Assembly: GCA_029834535.1 (NCBI GenBank)
Contig: JAQMWT010000030.1
Span: 49,650 to 113,649, forward strand
Source: Chrysophaeum taylorii
Lineage: Eukaryota; Sar; Pelagophyceae; Pelagomonadales; Pelagomonadaceae
Reading direction: 5' to 3'
Length of the DNA: 64,000 nt
A program made the position numbers and the translations under genes. This document shows, piece after piece, positions 42,940 to 54,833 of this stretch (positions are counted from its first letter, which is position 1; every line of letters starts with the position of its first letter). A model generated the notes under the pieces. The model made no database searches and was not told the origin of the DNA. It worked only from the letters and a program-made list of their open reading frames with translations.

Positions 42940-44440
42940 CATTTGTACCCCCAAGTGGATCCTCCGCAAGAAGTATGACTCTGGCCGCTTCAAATCGTAC
43001 AAGGCTCGCCTCGTTGTCCGCGGTTACACGCAGGTTCACGGCATTGCTTTCCACGACACGTGCCGTCCTGTAGATGTCATCTCTGCTTTCATACAAGCCC
43101 CTGTTTGGCGTTGCTGTTCATGACTGGGATTTACACAAGTTGGATGTCAGCTCCGCTTTTATCCAAGCTCTCATTGACGAAGACATCTATGTCTGGCCAC
43201 ACGAAGGTTATGCTCCTCGCCAACCCACCGATGGTTTCAAAATCATTTACACGCTCCGTCGCTCTTGGTATGGTCACAAACAAGCTTGTCGCAACTTGTG
43301 GCTTTATTTGGCACGCTTTCTCGTCAATGACTGTGGCTTCGTCCGCGGATCTGGTGACACTTGTCATTACAAGCTCGTGCTCAATTCTACCGTCCTTCTA
43401 CGTCTCGTTCTGGTCGTTGATGATCTTCTTGTGGCGCACCCTCGTCATTGCATTGGCCATTACCAAGCCTTTTTCCTCCGTTTCCGCGCTTTCACTGACG
43501 TCAATGAACTTGATCTCACCTCTTACGTTGGTCTTTGCATCACGCGTGCTCGCCCTCGGAGAACCCTCAATGCTATCCGTGAAATCCTTACCGAACATCG
43601 CTTCATCAACAGTAAACCTGAACTCACACCCGCTCCCAAAGGTCTTCATCTTTCTGCGGCTGATTGTCCGGCTCCTGGTTCTCCAGATCACATATTCATG
43701 GCACGCATCCCTTTTCGCCGTATTGTTGGCTGTGTCCTCTTCATCTCCATCATGACTCGCCCTGATATCACTTGGTCCGTCAATCAGTGTGCGCGTTTTT
43801 CCCACAATCCTGGTAAACCCCACTGGCACGCTTGGCACGCTTTATCTCCCACTCTGCGTTATCTCAATGGCTCTCACGATCTTGCCCTTGTTCTTGGTCG
43901 CGATTCTACCCTTCGTCTCTGTGGTTATTCCGACTCCAGCTGGGCCGACGACCCTGATGACCGCCACTCCACAACTGTTTCTTTGTTTTCTCTGCTGGCT
44001 CTATGATCGCCTACTGCTCCCGCTCGCAGTACTTACTTGCTCGCTCTTCTTTTGTTGCTGGCTCTATGATCGCCGACTGCTCCCGCTCGTAGTACTTACT
44101 TGCTCGCTCTTCTTTTGAAGCTGAATTGCTCGCTCTTTACGCCGCTACTGCTGAGCTCTCTTGGTTTCTCAAACTTTTGTGATGACTTTGATCTCCCTCG
44201 TCACACCGTCCCAATGTATGTTGATAATAGCACCACCGTCACCCAAGTCCGTCTCCAATGTCTCACACGGCGCACCCGCCATATTGACATTCGCTTTTAC
44301 AGCACCGCCGAATATCATCGCAACCACATCATTAATCTCCAACACATTACTCGTCTTGACACCCTTAGCGATACTTTCACCCGCAGTACGGAAGCTCCTT
44401 CCTTCCTCCGGCTTCGCGCTCTTTACCTCACTTCGTGATC
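42940..44440 (+). pseudogene. copia2 reverse transcriptase and RNase H
   Basis: RT begins in one frame (KYDSGRFKSYKARLVVRGYTQ, about 42970-43035) and continues after a shift near 43075 with DLHKLDVSSAFIQALIDEDI, SWYGHKQACRNLWLYL and the active site LVVDDLLVAHP (about 43405-43440). RNase H follows with YSDSSWADDPDDRHS. After a second break at about 44000-44110, with a 70-bp tandem duplication, it ends with MYVDNSTTVTQV and RRTRHIDIRFYSTAEYH. Copia-type order and motifs are clear and the catalytic VDD is intact, but frameshifts disable it. Confidence 0.85.
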
Positions 44441-44561
44441 TTCGCCCTGATCTCTGCTGTTTTCTTGCCACAATGCCTCTGTGACGTCTTCCTTCAAGCT
44501 TCTCCTCTGTGAGGACCTCACTTACCCCTTTTTCCCTTTTCTTTCTTTTCCAGCACCTGTG

Positions 44562-44655
44562 TGAGGAAGCTATGACACTTACCCCTGCACCACGTATCCA
44601 GTATCCCTACGTCATTCTCTTATCGCTAGTCTAACGCCCCATACCATTCGTAACA
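44562..44655 (+). mobile_element. 3' LTR of copia2
   Basis: This is the partner of 40214-40307, followed by C and then the GATTT duplication (44657-44661). The near identity of the two LTRs contrasts with the decayed interior, so the interior may have been damaged before or during the last transposition. Confidence 0.8.
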
Positions 44656-45021
44656 CGATTTATTTCAAAACGCTTCACCTCCGGCCTACTTTCTGTTCTT
44701 TGCTAAGTGTATAAGCCAAAAGCGTTGCTATTTATAAAATGTTTTCTTCTTGGCGTCTGCGGAGAGAGCCTCGTAGTATGAGAGAGAGCGAAGAAGTTTG
44801 AACGAGAATCTGGGGTGGTTGCTGTGCGTACGTCTCGAGTTCGGACCGTGGTGGTCGATTTGTATGCTGAGAGTAGTAGCCTGGGGAGTGTGGGTGAGCC
44901 TTGTAGTATGTAGTATCGGAGAGAGCGAAGAAGTTTGAGCGAGAATTCTCGAGTTCGGATCCTGTTGGTCGATTTGTATGCTGGTAGTCGTAGATCGAGA
45001 GTATTCGAAGAAGAAAACCCT

Positions 45022-45212
45022 AACCTTCCGTCTTCGCCCCCCGGCCATACCCCGTCCCACTGCGAACGTTCCGGCTGCCAACCGGCCCGCCCGGGAGGCG
45101 AATAGGTGCCAACCTGCGCCGGGAGGGCGGATGCCTGGATGCCCTCGCAAGGCTCAGGATTCATGAGGCACCGTCCTCCATCGCAACCACAGTCAGCGAT
45201 CAGGGTAAGGTT
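45022..45212 (-). mobile_element. Non-LTR element fragment, copy 3
   Basis: About 80 bases with TTCCGTCTTCGCCCCCCGGC match copies 1 and 2, and the rest extends further toward the element 5' side than either. It is flanked by an imperfect direct repeat of about 30 bases containing ATCGAGAGTATT and CGAAGAAGAAAACCCT (44993-45021 and 45224-45251). The TTAG tail is absent here. Confidence 0.5.
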
Positions 45213-46594
45213 GTAGTCGTAAAAATCGAGAGTATTTCGAAGAAGAAAACCCTTAGTATTTCTAAAAAGAAAATCCTTACACTTCTTCCTCTTTTTTTTG
45301 CTATGCAAACCCTCGGCCGATCTTTTTTGAAGTAAGGTTGACGCGTGCGACGGCGATGGAGCCTTCGCCCGGCAAACGGGACGACGCGCTCGAGCCAGGG
45401 ACGCTACGCGAGCCTCGACGCCGGCATGGCATGCCGGGGTTTTTCTTTCGATGTTCTTTCGGGGTTCTGGCGCGCGCAAAAATGCGACGCGATTTCGCCT
45501 TTTTTACGCGCGAACTCTTCGGTACGCGCGCGATGCGTGCCGGCGTCTTCGTCGACCGGCCACCGAAATCGAGAAGGGCTTGCCGCGCTCGCGTCTGCGG
45601 TCAAAGCCCGCTTCCACGGCTACGACTCGATCTTCCGACGGGCCGTCCTCGAGAACGTGCGCGACCGAACGAGACTCGACCGTCGACTCGGTGGATCGAA
45701 CATCGTTTCACCTTCGATACGATGCGTGCCGCCGGCTTCGTCGCCGCTGCGAGCGGCCACCGCCGTCGCGACCGCGGACTCGGACTCGCCCGCGGGTTGA
45801 CATCCAGTCGACCAATCCGAAAAAAAACTCCGCGGCGCCGATCGTCGGAGCTCGACGCGTCCGCCAGCGCTCCGATACGATGCGTGCCGGCGTCTTCGTC
45901 GCCGCTGCGAGCGGCCACCGCTTTGCGCGCCGCACGCCGACGCGCCGACGCGCCGACGACCGGCCGCGCGCTCGCGCGCGTCCACGACGACCGCCCGTGG
46001 CCGCGCTCTGGCCATCGCCGACGGAGACGAAGACCTCCCCGCTCGCCTCTACGGCGAAGCCCGCTTCCGCGGCCACGCCTCGCTCTTCCCGCAGCGGCCG
46101 TCCTCGCCGCGAGAACCTCTGGACCGTCGACCGCGACGGCGCGTCCGCTATCTATGGATTATGCGCCACGCCCTCCTTCTCACTACGCCCGCCGCCACCC
46201 CGGCGCCTACACCACAAATATCGTCTATAAGGAAATACTCCAATAAAGAAAGCGGCCATCCGCCATCACATACTCCATCCGCAAAAAACGCATAGCCGAA
46301 AATAAACAGGCATAACGCTAACCCCCAGAACGCTTCGCGCAACGGAAAGGAAGGAAAACGGTACCCACCCTAACCCAAGAACGAAAAATTACGCAGAAAT
46401 CTTCAAGAACCGAAAAGACTGAACGACGGCGTTTTTGGTCGGCTCCCGAGACGCGGCGGCCGTCGAGGCGGTGGGGGGTCCGGGGGTGTCCCACGGCGGG
46501 GGGTTTGGGGGGCAGAGCCCCCCAATTTTCGGGGGGTTCGGGGGGCTTGCCCCCCGAGAAAAAGGCCGGAAAAAACCCGACTTGGCTTTACTAG

Positions 46595-48453
46595 TCCACA
46601 ATAATTAATTGGGAAATGTCAGTCCGTCAGTCCCGACACTCTAACGGGACTCTACTTTCTGTTCTTTCGCCTATGTATGTTCGAAACGGCCCGACAAAAT
46701 CTGCGTTTTGCAAAGCCGATTTATTTCAAAACGCTTCACCCGCGACCTACTTTCTGTTCTTTGCTAATGTGTGCGCCAAAAGCGTTGCTGTTTATAAAAT
46801 GTTTTCTTCTTGGCATCTGAGAGAGCATTGTAGTACGGGAGAGACCGAAGAAGTTTGAGCGAGAATCTAGGGTGGTTGTTTTGTTTTCCAGTTTCGAGTT
46901 CGGATCCTGGTGGTCGTCTTAAAAAATCGAGAAAAGAAAAAAAACCCTTACCCTTCTTCCTTTTTTTTTGCTATTTGCTATACAAACCCTCGGCCGATCT
47001 TTTTGAAGGTTGAAGGTCGACGACGGCGATGGAGCCTTCGCCCGGCAAACGGGACGACGCGCTCGAGCCAGGGACGCTACGCGAGCCTCGACGCCGGCAT
47101 GGCATGCCGGGGTTTTTCTTTCGATGTTCTTTCGGGGTTCTGGCGCGCGCAAAAATGCGACGCGATTTCGCCTTTTTTTACGCGCGAACTCTTCGGTACG
47201 CGCGCGATGCGTGCCGGCGTCTTCGTCGCCGCTGCGACCGGCCACCGAAATCGAGAAGGGCTTGCCGCGCTCGCTTCTGCGGTCAAAGCCCGCTTCCACG
47301 GCTACGACTCGATCTTCCGACGGGCCGTCCTCGAGAACGTGCGCGACCGAAAGAGACTCGACCGTCGACTCGGTGGATCGAACATCGTTTCACCTTCGAT
47401 ACGATGCGTGCCGGCGGCTTCGTCGCCGCTGCGAGCGGCCACCGCCATCGCGACCGCGGACTCGGACTCGCCCGCTGGTTGACGTCCAGTCGACCAACCC
47501 GAAAAAAAACTCCGCTGCGCGGCGCGCCGCCGATCGTCGAGCTCGACGCGTCCGCCAGCGCTTCGATACGATGCGTGCCGGCGTCTTCGTCGCCGCTGCG
47601 AGCGGCCACCGCCGTCGCGACCGCGGCATCGGACTCTCCCCCGCGGGCGACAACGGCTCGCCGCAAAGTCGCGGCCTTCGTCGAGGCGTCGTCGAGCTCG
47701 ACGCGTCTGCGACCGCGATTTCGCTTCGGTCGAAAGTGGTCGCGCCACGTCCTGGGACTGGCCGCGCTCTGGCCATCGCAAGCCTCGCGACCTACTGCTG
47801 GAACGCCTACGGATCGAAGACCAGGAACAACGCGGCGACGAGCGCGCCGAGCGCGCCCACGCGCCGACGACCGGCCGCGCGCCCGCGCGCGTCCACGACG
47901 ACCGCCCGTGGCCGCGCTCTGGCCAGCAGACCTCCCCGGTCGCGTCTACGGCGAAGCCCGCTTCCACGGCCACGCCTCGCTCTTGCCGCTGCGGCCGTCC
48001 TCGCCGCGAGAACCTCTGGACCGTCGACCGCGACGGCGCGTCCGCTATCTATGGATTATGCGCCGCGCCCTCCTTCTCACTACGCCCGCCGCCACCCCGG
48101 CGCCTACACCACAAATATCGTCTATAAGGAAATACTCCAATAAAGAAAGCGGCCATCCGCCATCACATAGTCCATCCGCAAAAAACGCAAAGCCGAAAAT
48201 AAACAGGCATAACGCTAACCCCCAGAACGCTTCGCGCAACGGAAAGGAAGGAAAACGGTACCCACCCTAACCCAAGAACGAAAAATTACGCAGAAATCTT
48301 CAAGAACCGAAAACACAGAATTTCCAGGGCGTGCGACGGCGTTTTTGGTCGGCTCCCGAGACGCGGCGGCCGTCGAGGCGGTGGGGGGTCGGGGGGTTCG
48401 GGGGGCTTGCCCCCTGAGAAAAAGGCCGAAAAAACCCGACTTGGCTTTACTAG
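46595..48453 (+). mobile_element. Helitron-like unit D, non-autonomous
   Basis: This 1859-bp unit from TCCACAATAATT to CTAG (48450-48453) has the cargo at 47025-48010 and the helicase C-terminal remnant at about 48050-48142. It lacks one of the three terminal GC hairpins found in the other units because the 3' G-rich block is shortened (48380-48410). Confidence 0.75.
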
Positions 48454-51400
48454 TCCACAATAATTAATTGGGAAATGTCAGTCCGTCAGTCCCGACACTC
48501 TAACGGCACTCTACTTTCTGTTCGAACGCCTATGTATGTTCGAAACGGGCCGACAAAATCTGCGTTTTGTAAAGCCGATTTATTTCAAAACGCTTCACCC
48601 GCGACCTACTTTCTGTTCTTTTGCTAATGTATGCGCCAAAAGCGGTGCTCTTTATAAAATGTTTTCTTCTTGCCATCTGTGAGAGTCTTGTGTTCTGGGA
48701 GAGACCGAAGAACTTTGAGCGAGAATCTGGGGTGGTACGTCTCGAGTTCGGATCCTGTCTATTTTCTTTTGCCTTTTTTTTTTGGCCTCCCCTCGACCCA
48801 AACCCTGCCCTTGAAGATATAACGATCCTAGAAGATATAACGATCAGAATCCTAGAAGATATAACGATCAGAATCCTGGCGTCACAGCGAACTTCCGACC
48901 CGAGCACTGTGGATTATGCGCCACGCCCTCCTCCTCATTATCATGGCAACTACCGACGCGCCGTCCTCCTCCGCTACCGCCGCCTACAGAGACCTCGCCG
49001 ACGACGAAATTCTCGCGCTCTGGCGCGATCGCAACGAACGATGCGAACCCTGTTCGGCCGAGGGATGCGACGCCTGCTGCCGGACCGGCCGCCGATTCTC
49101 GACGAAGCACGACGGCTACACGTATGTCTACGGCCGCCAACGTCGAATCAACGCCGCGCGCCTCCTCCGGACCGACGCGAACGACGCGATTCCGGTGCCC
49201 GTCGGACAGGTACGGACGGTCAACGGTCTTCCGCAGCCTCGCGTCGCCCCGGCCGCGCTCGCTCCCGACGCGACCTTGCCCGCCGCCACCCGCGCAACCG
49301 CCGTCGACGACGCCGCGGCTACGTATCGGAGCTTCACCGATGCCCAGATCCTCGACTTCTGGCAACACCGCGAGGACGCGTGCGCGTCGTGCGCGGGACG
49401 CGGCTGCGACACCTGCTATCGAACGGGGTACCGTTTTACGTCCAAGCACGCCGGATACAGATACGTCCGCGACCGCCACCGCCGCCTCGCCGCGCGCCAC
49501 GCGGCTTCGCCCGAGGAGGCCGCGGCTCAGAGAGACGCGAACGCGAACAGCCACCGGCAGTCGCGAGCGCGCGCCGACGCGCGGGGCGAGCGCGACGCTC
49601 GACTGGCGACCAATGCCGCCGAGCAGCGCGAATCGCGCGACCGCGCCGACGAACGAGGGGACCGCGACGCCCGGCTCGCAACCAACGCAGACCGGCCGCT
49701 ACATTTGCTCGACGGAGGCCCTCAACCGCATCTTCGGCAACGAAACCCACGCGAGGCACCCCGCCGTCTTCCACCTCGCCGTCCACCTCGAAAACGGCCA
49801 GCGGGTCTACTGGCAGGATTCCGACGACCCCGCCCTCCGCGACTACTACGCCTCGCTCGCCGCCCAGACCCCCCCCGACACCACGCTCGCTGCCATGTTC
49901 AACCTCAACAACGCCGCCAAGACCAACAAGGCAAACGGCATCCAGCACATCGAACCCTACCAGGTCGACCCCCTCACGCTCCTCTACACCGACCTCCCGA
50001 CACACTACACGTTCTCAAAAAAAAGTTGGGTCCCACGAAAACAAGGAGACACCAAACGCCGCGAGCGCCTCGGCCTCGACGAGAACGACTTCTCGACGGA
50101 TACCGTGGCGCGCATGTACGCCGTCTCTCCCAAGAACCAGGAGGCCTTCCACATGCGCGTCCTCCTGACCGTCGTCCGCGGGCCCACCTGCTACTCCGAC
50201 TTGCGCATTGTGCCCGGGAAAAACAACGACAAGCCGTACGACACCTTCAAGGAAGCCTGCAAGGCGCGGAACCTCCTCCACGACGACGCCGAATGGACCA
50301 AGTGCCTCGAGGCCGTCGCGATCTCCAACACCGCGTACGAGCAACGGTTGCTCTTCGCCATGCTCATCACTCACTGCGACCTCACTAACCCCTTCGCCAT
50401 CTGGGAAGCCACGAAGAAAACCCTTACCACCGACATCCTCCGCCGGTACCGGACACATCACCACAACCAGGACCTCGACCTCAACGAGAGCATGGAGAAC
50501 GAAGCCCTCCTCGACATCCAGGCCCACCTCGAAGGCGCCGGCATGACAATGCGCCAAGTCGGCTTGCCCGAGCCCACGCAGGCCGAGCAGCTCACGTCGC
50601 GGTTCGTCGCCGAGGAACTCCGCTTCGGCGACACCCGGGAGAAGCGCGCCGCCCTCGCCGAGATCCTGCGCCGCAACCTCGAAAGCATGCGCCAGCACAA
50701 CCAGCCGCAGCTCGACGCCTTCAACGAGATCATGATCTTCGTCTACCCAGGTAGTCCCCCCATGCTCCTCGCGCCCGGCGCCGCCTTCTTCATACAGGCG
50801 CCCGCGGGAACCGGCAAGACTTTCCTCTGCCAGACGCTCCTCGCAGCCGTGCGCGAACGCCACCACGTTGCGCTCGCCACCGCGAGCTGCGGCATCGCCG
50901 CCACGCTCCTCCAGGGCGGCCGCACCGCCCACTCGCGTTTCAAGATCCCGCTCAACGTGTCCGACACGAGCGTCTGCAACGTCACGAGAAACAAGAAGGA
51001 CCGCACCCGCGACGTCCTCACCAAGGCCAAGCTCATTTTGTGGGACGAAGCGCCCATGACGAACAAGGACACGCTCATGACCGTGGACCGCACGCTGCGC
51101 GACATCCTCATGACCGACGCGCCCTTCGGCGGCAAGGTCATCGTCTTCCTCGGCGACTTCCGCCAGACGCTGCCGATCGTCAAGCGCGGCCGCCGATACG
51201 AAATCGTCGGCGCCTGCATCAAGAACGCGCCCGTCTGGGCCCACGTTCGTGTCCGCGAGCTCACCGTGAACATGCGCGTCAAAATGTCTGGCGGCCAGGA
51301 CCAAGTCGACCTCCAACAGTTCGCCGACTTCCTCCTACGCGTCGGAGACGGCACGCTGCCCACCGAGCCCGCCCTCGGCGACGACTGGATCAACCTCGGC

Positions 51401-52487
51401 ACCCACGTGCCGCACGTCGACAGCCCCGCCGACTTGACCGCCCGCGTCTACGGCGAAGCCCGCTTCGACGACCCAACGTGGCTTTTCGAACGCGCGGTTC
51501 TCACGCCCAAGAACTCGAACGTCGACCATTACAACGCCGAGATGACCGCGACTTTCCCCGGCTCCACCGTCCACACCTTCCACTCGGCCAACGAAGTCGC
51601 ATACGACGACGACCCCGTCCTCTACCCCATCGAATTCTTGAACTCCCTCACGCCCAGCGGCATGCCTCCCCACGAACTCAAACTCAAGGTCGGCATGCCC
51701 GTCATGCTCCTTCGAAACGCCACCCCCCTCCACTCCAACGGAACGCGCTACGTTCTCCTCCGCGTCGTAACCGACTGCCTCCTCGAACTCGCCACCTGGA
51801 TCAAAGACGAAGCCGGCGTCCCCCAACGACACACGCTCCTGGTCCCCCGCTTCACGTTTACGACCACCGGCAACGACTACCCCTTCACATTGCGACGCCG
51901 CCAGTTCCCACTGCGCCCCGCTTTCGCGATGACCATCAACAAATCCCAAGGCCAAACCCTTAAAAAGGTTGGCCTCCTCCTCCCCGAACCCGTCTTTTCC
52001 CACGGCCAACTATACGTCGCCCTTAGCCGCGTCGGCCGCCGTGATGACTTCGTCTTCTACGCCCACAACAACACCTTCGTCCGCGACTACGCCCGCCGCC
52101 ACCCCGGCGCCTACACCAAAAACATTGTCTATAAGGAAATACTCCAATAAAAGCGGCCCTCGGCCATCACATAGTCCATCCGCAAAAAACGCAAAGCCGA
52201 AAATAAACAGGCATAATGCTAACCCACACACAACGAAAACGGTGCACACCCTAACCCAACAACGCAAAAGTTACCAACAAATCTTCAAGAACCGAAGACT
52301 GAATTCCCACGGCGTGCGACGGCGTTTTTGGTGGGCTCCCGAGACGCGGCGGCTGTCGAGGCGTTGGGGGGTCCGGGGGTGTCCCCCGGCGGGGGGTTTG
52401 GGGGGCAGAGCCCCCCAATTGTCGGGGGGTTCGGGGGGCTTGCCCCCTGAGAAAAAGGCCGGAAAAAACCCGACTTGGCTTTACTAG
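48454..52487 (+). mobile_element. Helitron-like unit E with helicase gene
   Basis: This 4034-bp unit has the same ends as its neighbours (TCCACAATAATT and CTAG at 52484-52487). It lacks the GC-rich cargo and instead has three copies of AGAAGATATAACGATC (about 48813-48875) and the helicase gene. The other units look like internal deletions joining sequence near 48940 to sequence near 52085, plus the cargo. Confidence 0.75.
48916..52150 (+). pseudogene. Helitron Pif1-family helicase, one frameshift, no Rep domain
   Basis: The N-terminal frame starts at the ATG at 48916 (a second Met at 48943) and has two similar Cys clusters, CEPCSAEGCDACCRTGRRF and CASCAGRGCDTCYRTGYRF. At about 49690 it shifts by one base into the frame that continues to 52150. 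That frame holds the Helitron-typical ALNRIFGNE...VFHLAVHLENGQRVYW. The helicase core follows: APAGTGKTF (Walker A, about 50800), LILWDEAPM (about 51040), GDFRQTLPIV (about 51150), AFAMTINKSQGQT and YVALSRVGRR (about 51925-52040). It ends TKNIVYKEILQ. The HUH Rep nuclease expected upstream in Helitrons is absent, so this unit is not autonomous even apart from the frameshift. Confidence 0.88.
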
Positions 52488-54416
52488 TCCACAATAATTA
52501 ATTGGGAAATGTCAGTCCGTCAGTCACAGGACTCTAACGGGACTCTACTTTCTGTTCGAACGCCTATGTATGTTCGAAACGGCCCGACAAAATCTGCGTT
52601 TTGTAAAGCCGATTTATTTCAAAACGCTTCACCCGCGACCTACTTTCTGTTCTTTTGCTAATGTATGCGCCAAAAGCGTTGCTGTTTATAAAATGTTTTC
52701 TTCTTGGCATCTACGGAGAGCCTTGTAGTATCGGAGAGACCGAAGAAGTTTGAGCGAGAATCTGGGGTGGTTGCTGTACGTACGTCTCGAGTTCGGATCC
52801 TGGTCGTCGTAAAAAATCGAGAGTAATTCGAAGAAAAAAACCCTTACCCTTATTCCTTTTTTTTTGCTATTTGCTATACAAACCCTCGGCCGATCTTTTT
52901 GAAGGTTGAAGGTCGGCGACGGCGATGGAGCCTTCGCCCGGCAAACGGGACGACGCGCTCGAGCCAGGGACGCTACGCGAGCCTCGACGCCGGCATCGCA
53001 TGCCGGGGTTTTTCTTTCGATGTTCTTTCGGGGTTCTGGCGCGCGCAAAAATGCGACGCGATTCGAGAACGCGCGAGAGCGAACGAGACTCGACCGTCGA
53101 GAAGGTTGAAGGTTGTCGGTACGCGCGCGATGCGTGCCGCCGTCTTCGTCGCCGCTGAGACCGGCCACCGAAATCGTCAACGGCTTGGCGCGCTCGCGTC
53201 TGCGGTCAAAGCCCGCTTCCACGGCTACGACTCGCTCTTCCGACGGGCCGTCCTCGAGAACGCGCGCGACCGAACGAGACGCGACCGTCGACTCGGTGGA
53301 TCGACCACCGTTTAACCTTCGTTACGATGCGTGCCGGCGGCTTCGTCGCCGCGAGCGGCCACCGCCGTCGCGACCGCGGACTCGGACTCGCCCGCGGGTT
53401 GACGTCCAGTCGACCAACCCGAAAAAAAACTCCGCGGCGCGCCGTCGAGCTCGACGCGTCCGCCAGCGCTTCGATACGATGCGTGCCGGCGTCTTCGTCG
53501 CCGCTGCGAGCGGCCACCGCCGTCGCGACCGCGGCCTCGGACTCTCCCCCGCGGGCGACAACGGCTCGCCGTAAAGTCGCGGCCTTCGTCGAGGCGTCGT
53601 CGACCTCGACGCGTCTGCGACCGCGATTTCGCTTTGGTCGACGGTGGTCGCGCCACGTCCTGGGACTGGCCGCGCTCTGGCCATCGCAAACCTCGCGACC
53701 TACTGCTGGAGCGCCTACGGATCGAAGACCAGGAACAACGCGGCGACGACCGCGACGAGCGCGCCGCGAGCCGACGCGCCGACGACCGGCCGCGCGCCCG
53801 CGCGCGTCCACGACGACCGCCCGTGGCCGCGCTCTGGCCATCGCCCACGGAGACGAAGACCTCCCCTTTCGCGTCTACGGCGAAGTCCGCTTCCGCGGCC
53901 ACGCCTCGCTCTTCCCGCAGCGGCCGTCCTCGCCGCGAGAACCTCTGGACCGTCGACCGCGACGGCGCGTCCGCTATCTATGGATTATGCGCCACGCCCT
54001 CCTTCTCAGGACGCCCGCCGCCACCCCGGCGCCTACACCAAAAACATTGTCTATAAGGAAATACTCCAATAAAAGCGGCCGTCGGCCATCACATAGTCCA
54101 TCCGCAAAGCCGAAAATAAACAGGCATAACACTCCAGAACGCTTCGCGCAACGGAAAGCAAGGAAAACGGTACACACCCTAACCCAAGAACGAAAAATTG
54201 CGCAGAAATCTTCAAGAACCGAAAAGACAGAATTTCCAGGGCGTGCGACGGCGTTTTTGGTCGGCTCCCGAGACGCGGCGGCCGTCGAGGCGGTGGGGGG
54301 TCCGGGGGTGTCCCCCGGCGGGGGGTTTGGGGGGCAGAGCCCCCCAATTGTCGGGGGGTTCGGGGGGCTTGCCCCCCGAGAAAAAGGCCGGAAAAAACCC
54401 GACTTGGCCTTACTAG
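52488..54416 (+). mobile_element. Helitron-like unit F, non-autonomous
   Basis: This 1929-bp unit with the same ends (CTAG at 54413-54416) carries the cargo with a short deletion, the helicase C-terminal remnant (about 53985-54072) and all three terminal hairpins. Confidence 0.75.
54299..54416 (+). terminator. Helitron 3' end: three GC hairpins and CTAG
   Basis: Three near-perfect inverted repeats follow one another: CCGGGGG/CCCCCGG (loop TGT), TTGGGGGGC/GCCCCCCAA (loop AGA) and CGGGGGGC/GCCCCCCG (loop TT). About 34 bases later the unit ends CTTTACTAG. Helitrons typically end with a hairpin shortly before CTRR. The same block ends units A, C and E, and in shortened form B and D. Confidence 0.7.
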
Positions 54417-54444
54417 TCCACAATAATTAATTGGGAAATGTCAG
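54417..54444 (+). mobile_element. Helitron-like unit G, first 28 bases
   Basis: TCCACAATAATTAATTGGG and AAATGTCAG are the start of a further unit, interrupted by the gypsy2 LTR. The array therefore continued to the right before gypsy2 inserted. The rest should lie beyond the window. Confidence 0.65.
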
Positions 54445-54783
54445 TGTTGTGGCGGCAACTCCCGCCTCCTAAGGCTTACCCTTCTTCTAGGGCCCCCCCT
54501 TATCAGGGGCACCCTACTCCGTTCCGAGGATGTCAGAGTTTTCTCTGACATCATCTTCTTTTTCCGTGACATGTGTCACCCTGATTTCTGATTTCGATTA
54601 TCCTTGATCATAAAGCAACAGCCGATCCTCAAGTTGAGAGGACCAGGCGCAGGAGTTGTTTGTGGTCGCGTGGCGGGAGAACGGCCATCCTCGTCCAGTG
54701 ATCCCACCAAGGGCACGGACGCGATCGGCGAGCCAGGATTCGAAGGCACGCCAGGTAGCCCCTAAAATTCTCCTTACGCCACA
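54445..54783 (+). mobile_element. 5' LTR of gypsy2
   Basis: These 339 bp run from TGTTGTGGCGGCAACTCC to CGCCACA and match the gypsy1 LTR. GTCAG precedes it and should recur after the 3' LTR outside the window if it is the target duplication. Confidence 0.75.
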
Positions 54784-54785
54784 GG

Positions 54786-54803
54786 TGGTGGAGGATATGA
54801 GAT
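54786..54803 (+). promoter_or_regulatory. gypsy2 primer-binding site
   Basis: TGGTGGAGGATATGAGAT lies two bases after the LTR. With the following TCGA, its complement reads like a tRNA 3' arm (TCGAATC, then CTCAT, then the acceptor strand and CCA). I cannot name the tRNA. Confidence 0.6.
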
Positions 54804-54833
54804 TCGAGCGACTATATCGGTCGCAACGAACTA

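Larger units (their letters stand above)
40085..46594 (+). mobile_element. Helitron-like unit C, split by copia2
   Basis: It begins TCCACAATAATTAATTGGG at 40085 and ends CTAG at 46591-46594. The copia2 element (40214-44655) is inserted at GATTT. Without it the unit is about 2.1 kb and matches units D and F: 5' leader, cargo (45340-46100), helicase C-terminal remnant (46160-46245), hairpins and CTAG. Confidence 0.7.

Noticed and set aside
46910-48270. Long overlapping open frames (up to 413 codons) in Helitron units, Arg/Ala/Pro-rich
   Set aside because: They occur on both strands and in several frames in GC-rich repeats, differ between units by indels, and have no domain. They read like stop-poor noncoding cargo.
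49436-51316. Long minus-strand frames opposite the helicase
   Set aside because: They are antisense of the GC-rich helicase gene; the plus strand carries all helicase motifs.
36336-54444. CRISPR array or ribosomal repeat
   Set aside because: Units are 1.7 to 4 kb with helicase remnants and Helitron-like ends. No short regular repeats with spacers and no rRNA-like sequence.
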